Assembly (NCBI GenBank): GCA_027623235.1
Contig: JAQBVJ010000040.1
Span: forward strand, 1-54,366
Length of the DNA stretch: 54,366 nt
Origin: Planctomycetota bacterium
GTDB taxonomy: Bacteria; Planctomycetota; Planctomycetia; Planctomycetales; Planctomycetaceae
Direction: 5' to 3'
Below the pieces are notes generated by a model that searched no databases, was not told the DNA's origin, and saw only the letters and a program-made list of their open reading frames with translations. A program made the translations under genes and the position numbers. The number at the start of each line of letters is the position of its first letter. Position 1 is the stretch's first letter. Shown here piece by piece: positions 53,901 to 54,366 of this stretch.

Positions 53901-54366
53901 ACACGACGGCGTTTCGGCCTGGCCATGTTGCCGGGCAGGCACTGTCCAATCTACTGATCGGGCGAGCGAGTGACTCAGGGTCATTCAGCGGCGTGGGCGG
54001 GCTTGTCCTGAGTGCCAGTTCGGAATACCTCAACGTGCTGATCCGGGCGCTGCAGGCGCACCGGCATGTGGAAATCCTGAGCCGGCCTCAAATTCGAACG
54101 CTTGATAATCAACAAGCATTGCTGCGACTCGATCGGGAGCAACAGAGGGTCTCCGGCAGTACACAAAATGCGGCGACCACTAATGTCAACTTTGAAACCG
54201 TCACGGCGGGCATTCTCCTTCAGGTCACTCCGACGATCAGTCCGGATGGAAACATTCTGCTGCAGCTGATTGCGGAAAAAAGCTCGTTTAGCCCGACTGG
54301 TCCACAATTGCCGAATGGATCAGGCGGAACATTCACTTCTGTCGAAAAGGTGGTCACTCGCGCCGA
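50972..54366 (+). CDS. Secretin (GspD/PilQ-like), truncated at the right edge
   Basis: At least 1131 codons without a stop. The outer-membrane channel of a type II secretion or type IV pilus machine is the likely role. The N-terminus has a basic-hydrophobic export signal (MRCLTLRRLIRTAAV...). Residues about 48-135 are an N0-like domain (DTILEKVAKETGSTLV), followed by a Gln/Ser/Pro-rich stretch and many Secretin_N-type repeats (about 265-900) with Gly-rich loops (GGGAGAL, GGFGGGFGG). The secretin domain proper begins near 910 (QVLIAEVTLADVDELGVDL) and is cut off after FETVTAGILLQVTP. GGAGG six bases before ATG 50972 fixes the start. It is far longer in its N-terminal repeats than typical GspD, as is usual for planctomycetes. 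Confidence 0.9.
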   Translation, partial: MRCLTLRRLIRTAAVPACGLAAFASGFLNGEVVEPRSANAQLPGLQRSRSDSPGSTAVPEYETSKAQLAFISSTWDTILEKVAKETGSTLVADRVPAGRFSNQDFHRYSRKEAVRILNDELEKHNFRLIEKNQFLVLIELSTTRQEYRRVQLGADFYGNSSSQPPSRSEVQFDRPKAQPNQLQSRQRIGEDVTPRGRAQSTQALPAEYDRFGSGSASSLFTDAASERASQYGQPQRFSPRNQAQIRPAAFQEYDKAPAEEAAKRPAPASELDALRVTTLRYKPKTRDAQAMSKSLFSAFRNRAEVIDDGPNGLPGIRVFSPKDVKGMSKPLFTVGVDLKGNELILEGPENQLRAISRLIGLLDATPKTPNETTKLISTEKDAGQVAKNLQPAVNQLVAQNDGGADPPATAPEAGKPPITSEDLGAGIRSDVSVEAMEELGLMIIKGNQADVDAVMAIIAKIEEYSARTAPDIHLRVIEHVDSAALAQLLTTVYEQLSEARGQSTIKRPDISIIPVGRPNAVLVLSSPTDLEAVNALIDELDKPVKPQTSFKVFRLQHAIASQMETQLEDFYSRQNAGGGAGALAERTGLMSRIKIVADVRTNSVVVLAQPNDLREIALLISQLDSPQSGAVAQVQIIELRHAVAEELATSLSTIIQSTLNRPQQGAGQVGGFGGGFGGQGTQQLQDVRSSILEFLGTDGKRMRSGILSDIRINGDARSNTLIVTAPRESMPLILEMVKKLDRPASAVSTLRHFKLKNADAQQATDLLNELFGDQTTANTSVGVQLAGAEEASSIIPMRFSVDTRTNSVIAFGTQESLEVVEALMYRLDAGNLTNHRTTLIKLKNIAAATVATVIQNFLDTQRQALSDANLSSNTEQIEQQVFFQSEDTTNTLLISATPQYFDQVREMVLTLDKEQPQVVIQVLIAEVTLADVDELGVDLGVQDPISFQRSRNPGDFNFNDLAMTDSAERRTGNQLPNTTAFRPGHVAGQALSNLLIGRASDSGSFSGVGGLVLSASSEYLNVLIRALQAHRHVEILSRPQIRTLDNQQALLRLDREQQRVSGSTQNAATTNVNFETVTAGILLQVTPTISPDGNILLQLIAEKSSFSPTGPQLPNGSGGTFTSVEKVVTRA

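Noticed and set aside
1..54366. tRNA or rRNA genes
   Set aside because: No cloverleaf with a T-loop GGTTCGAATC-type box or rRNA-like conserved segment was noticed by eye; a covariance search was not possible.

Overview
The window looks like a chromosomal segment from a member of the Planctomycetota. GC is high by eye and no phage or plasmid genes are visible. The protein families are a planctomycete signature: a cytochrome-c/DUF1549/DUF1553 protein followed by a Tat-exported DUF1501 protein, two DUF1080 proteins, an FG-GAP propeller, a PQQ-type sugar dehydrogenase fused to a c-type cytochrome, two large Ser/Thr kinases, a divergent HU-like protein and a secretin with long N-terminal repeats. 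I cannot name a genus. Both window edges cut genes: a few codons of an unknown gene at the left and the secretin at the right.

Layout. 1-264: tail of an unknown gene and a cluster of short tandem duplications. 265-5328: D-aminoacylase-type amidohydrolase and an RND exporter, both on minus. 5637-8283: EboD-like cyclase and family 4 uracil-DNA glycosylase. 8441-12643: exported FG-GAP, beta-propeller glycosidase-like and DUF1080 proteins. 12805-15941: aroA translationally coupled to an RsmB-type rRNA methyltransferase. 16299-18089: POT-family transporter on minus. 18353-24845: sugar dehydrogenase-cytochrome, GNAT acetyltransferase and a 1197-residue pseudokinase-kinase-SRPBCC-DUF5939-cyclase protein. 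25195-31082: envelope protein, soluble PAS/GAF histidine kinase, aldose 1-epimerase and glucose dehydrogenase. 31168-34867: Tat amidohydrolase, trpD, thioredoxin-like protein and HU-like protein. 35090-40576: DUF1549/DUF1553 and DUF1501 pair, then a dihydrouridine synthase. 40705-45199: peroxiredoxin, esterase, DUF1080 protein and membrane-anchored kinase, all on minus. 45211-50664: exported proteins on minus (DUF3352-like, HtrA-like protease, C-terminal-heme lipoprotein, BON protein, small membrane protein). 50972 to the end: secretin.

The strongest discovery is at 40705-41184. The reading frame of a BCP-type peroxiredoxin is interrupted by a single TGA exactly at the peroxidatic cysteine (Pro-Gly-X-Thr), with normal sequence on both sides. 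A strong hairpin with an apical loop 25 nt downstream fits a bacterial SECIS. I read it as a selenocysteine peroxiredoxin that ordinary gene callers would truncate. Second is the 1197-residue signalling protein, which joins a dead kinase, a live kinase, a lipid-binding-like fold, a zinc ribbon and a degenerate cyclase. Third is the density of different palindromic elements between genes. One of them, at 10774-10944, appears to supply the ribosome-binding site and the hydrophobic export signal of the next gene.
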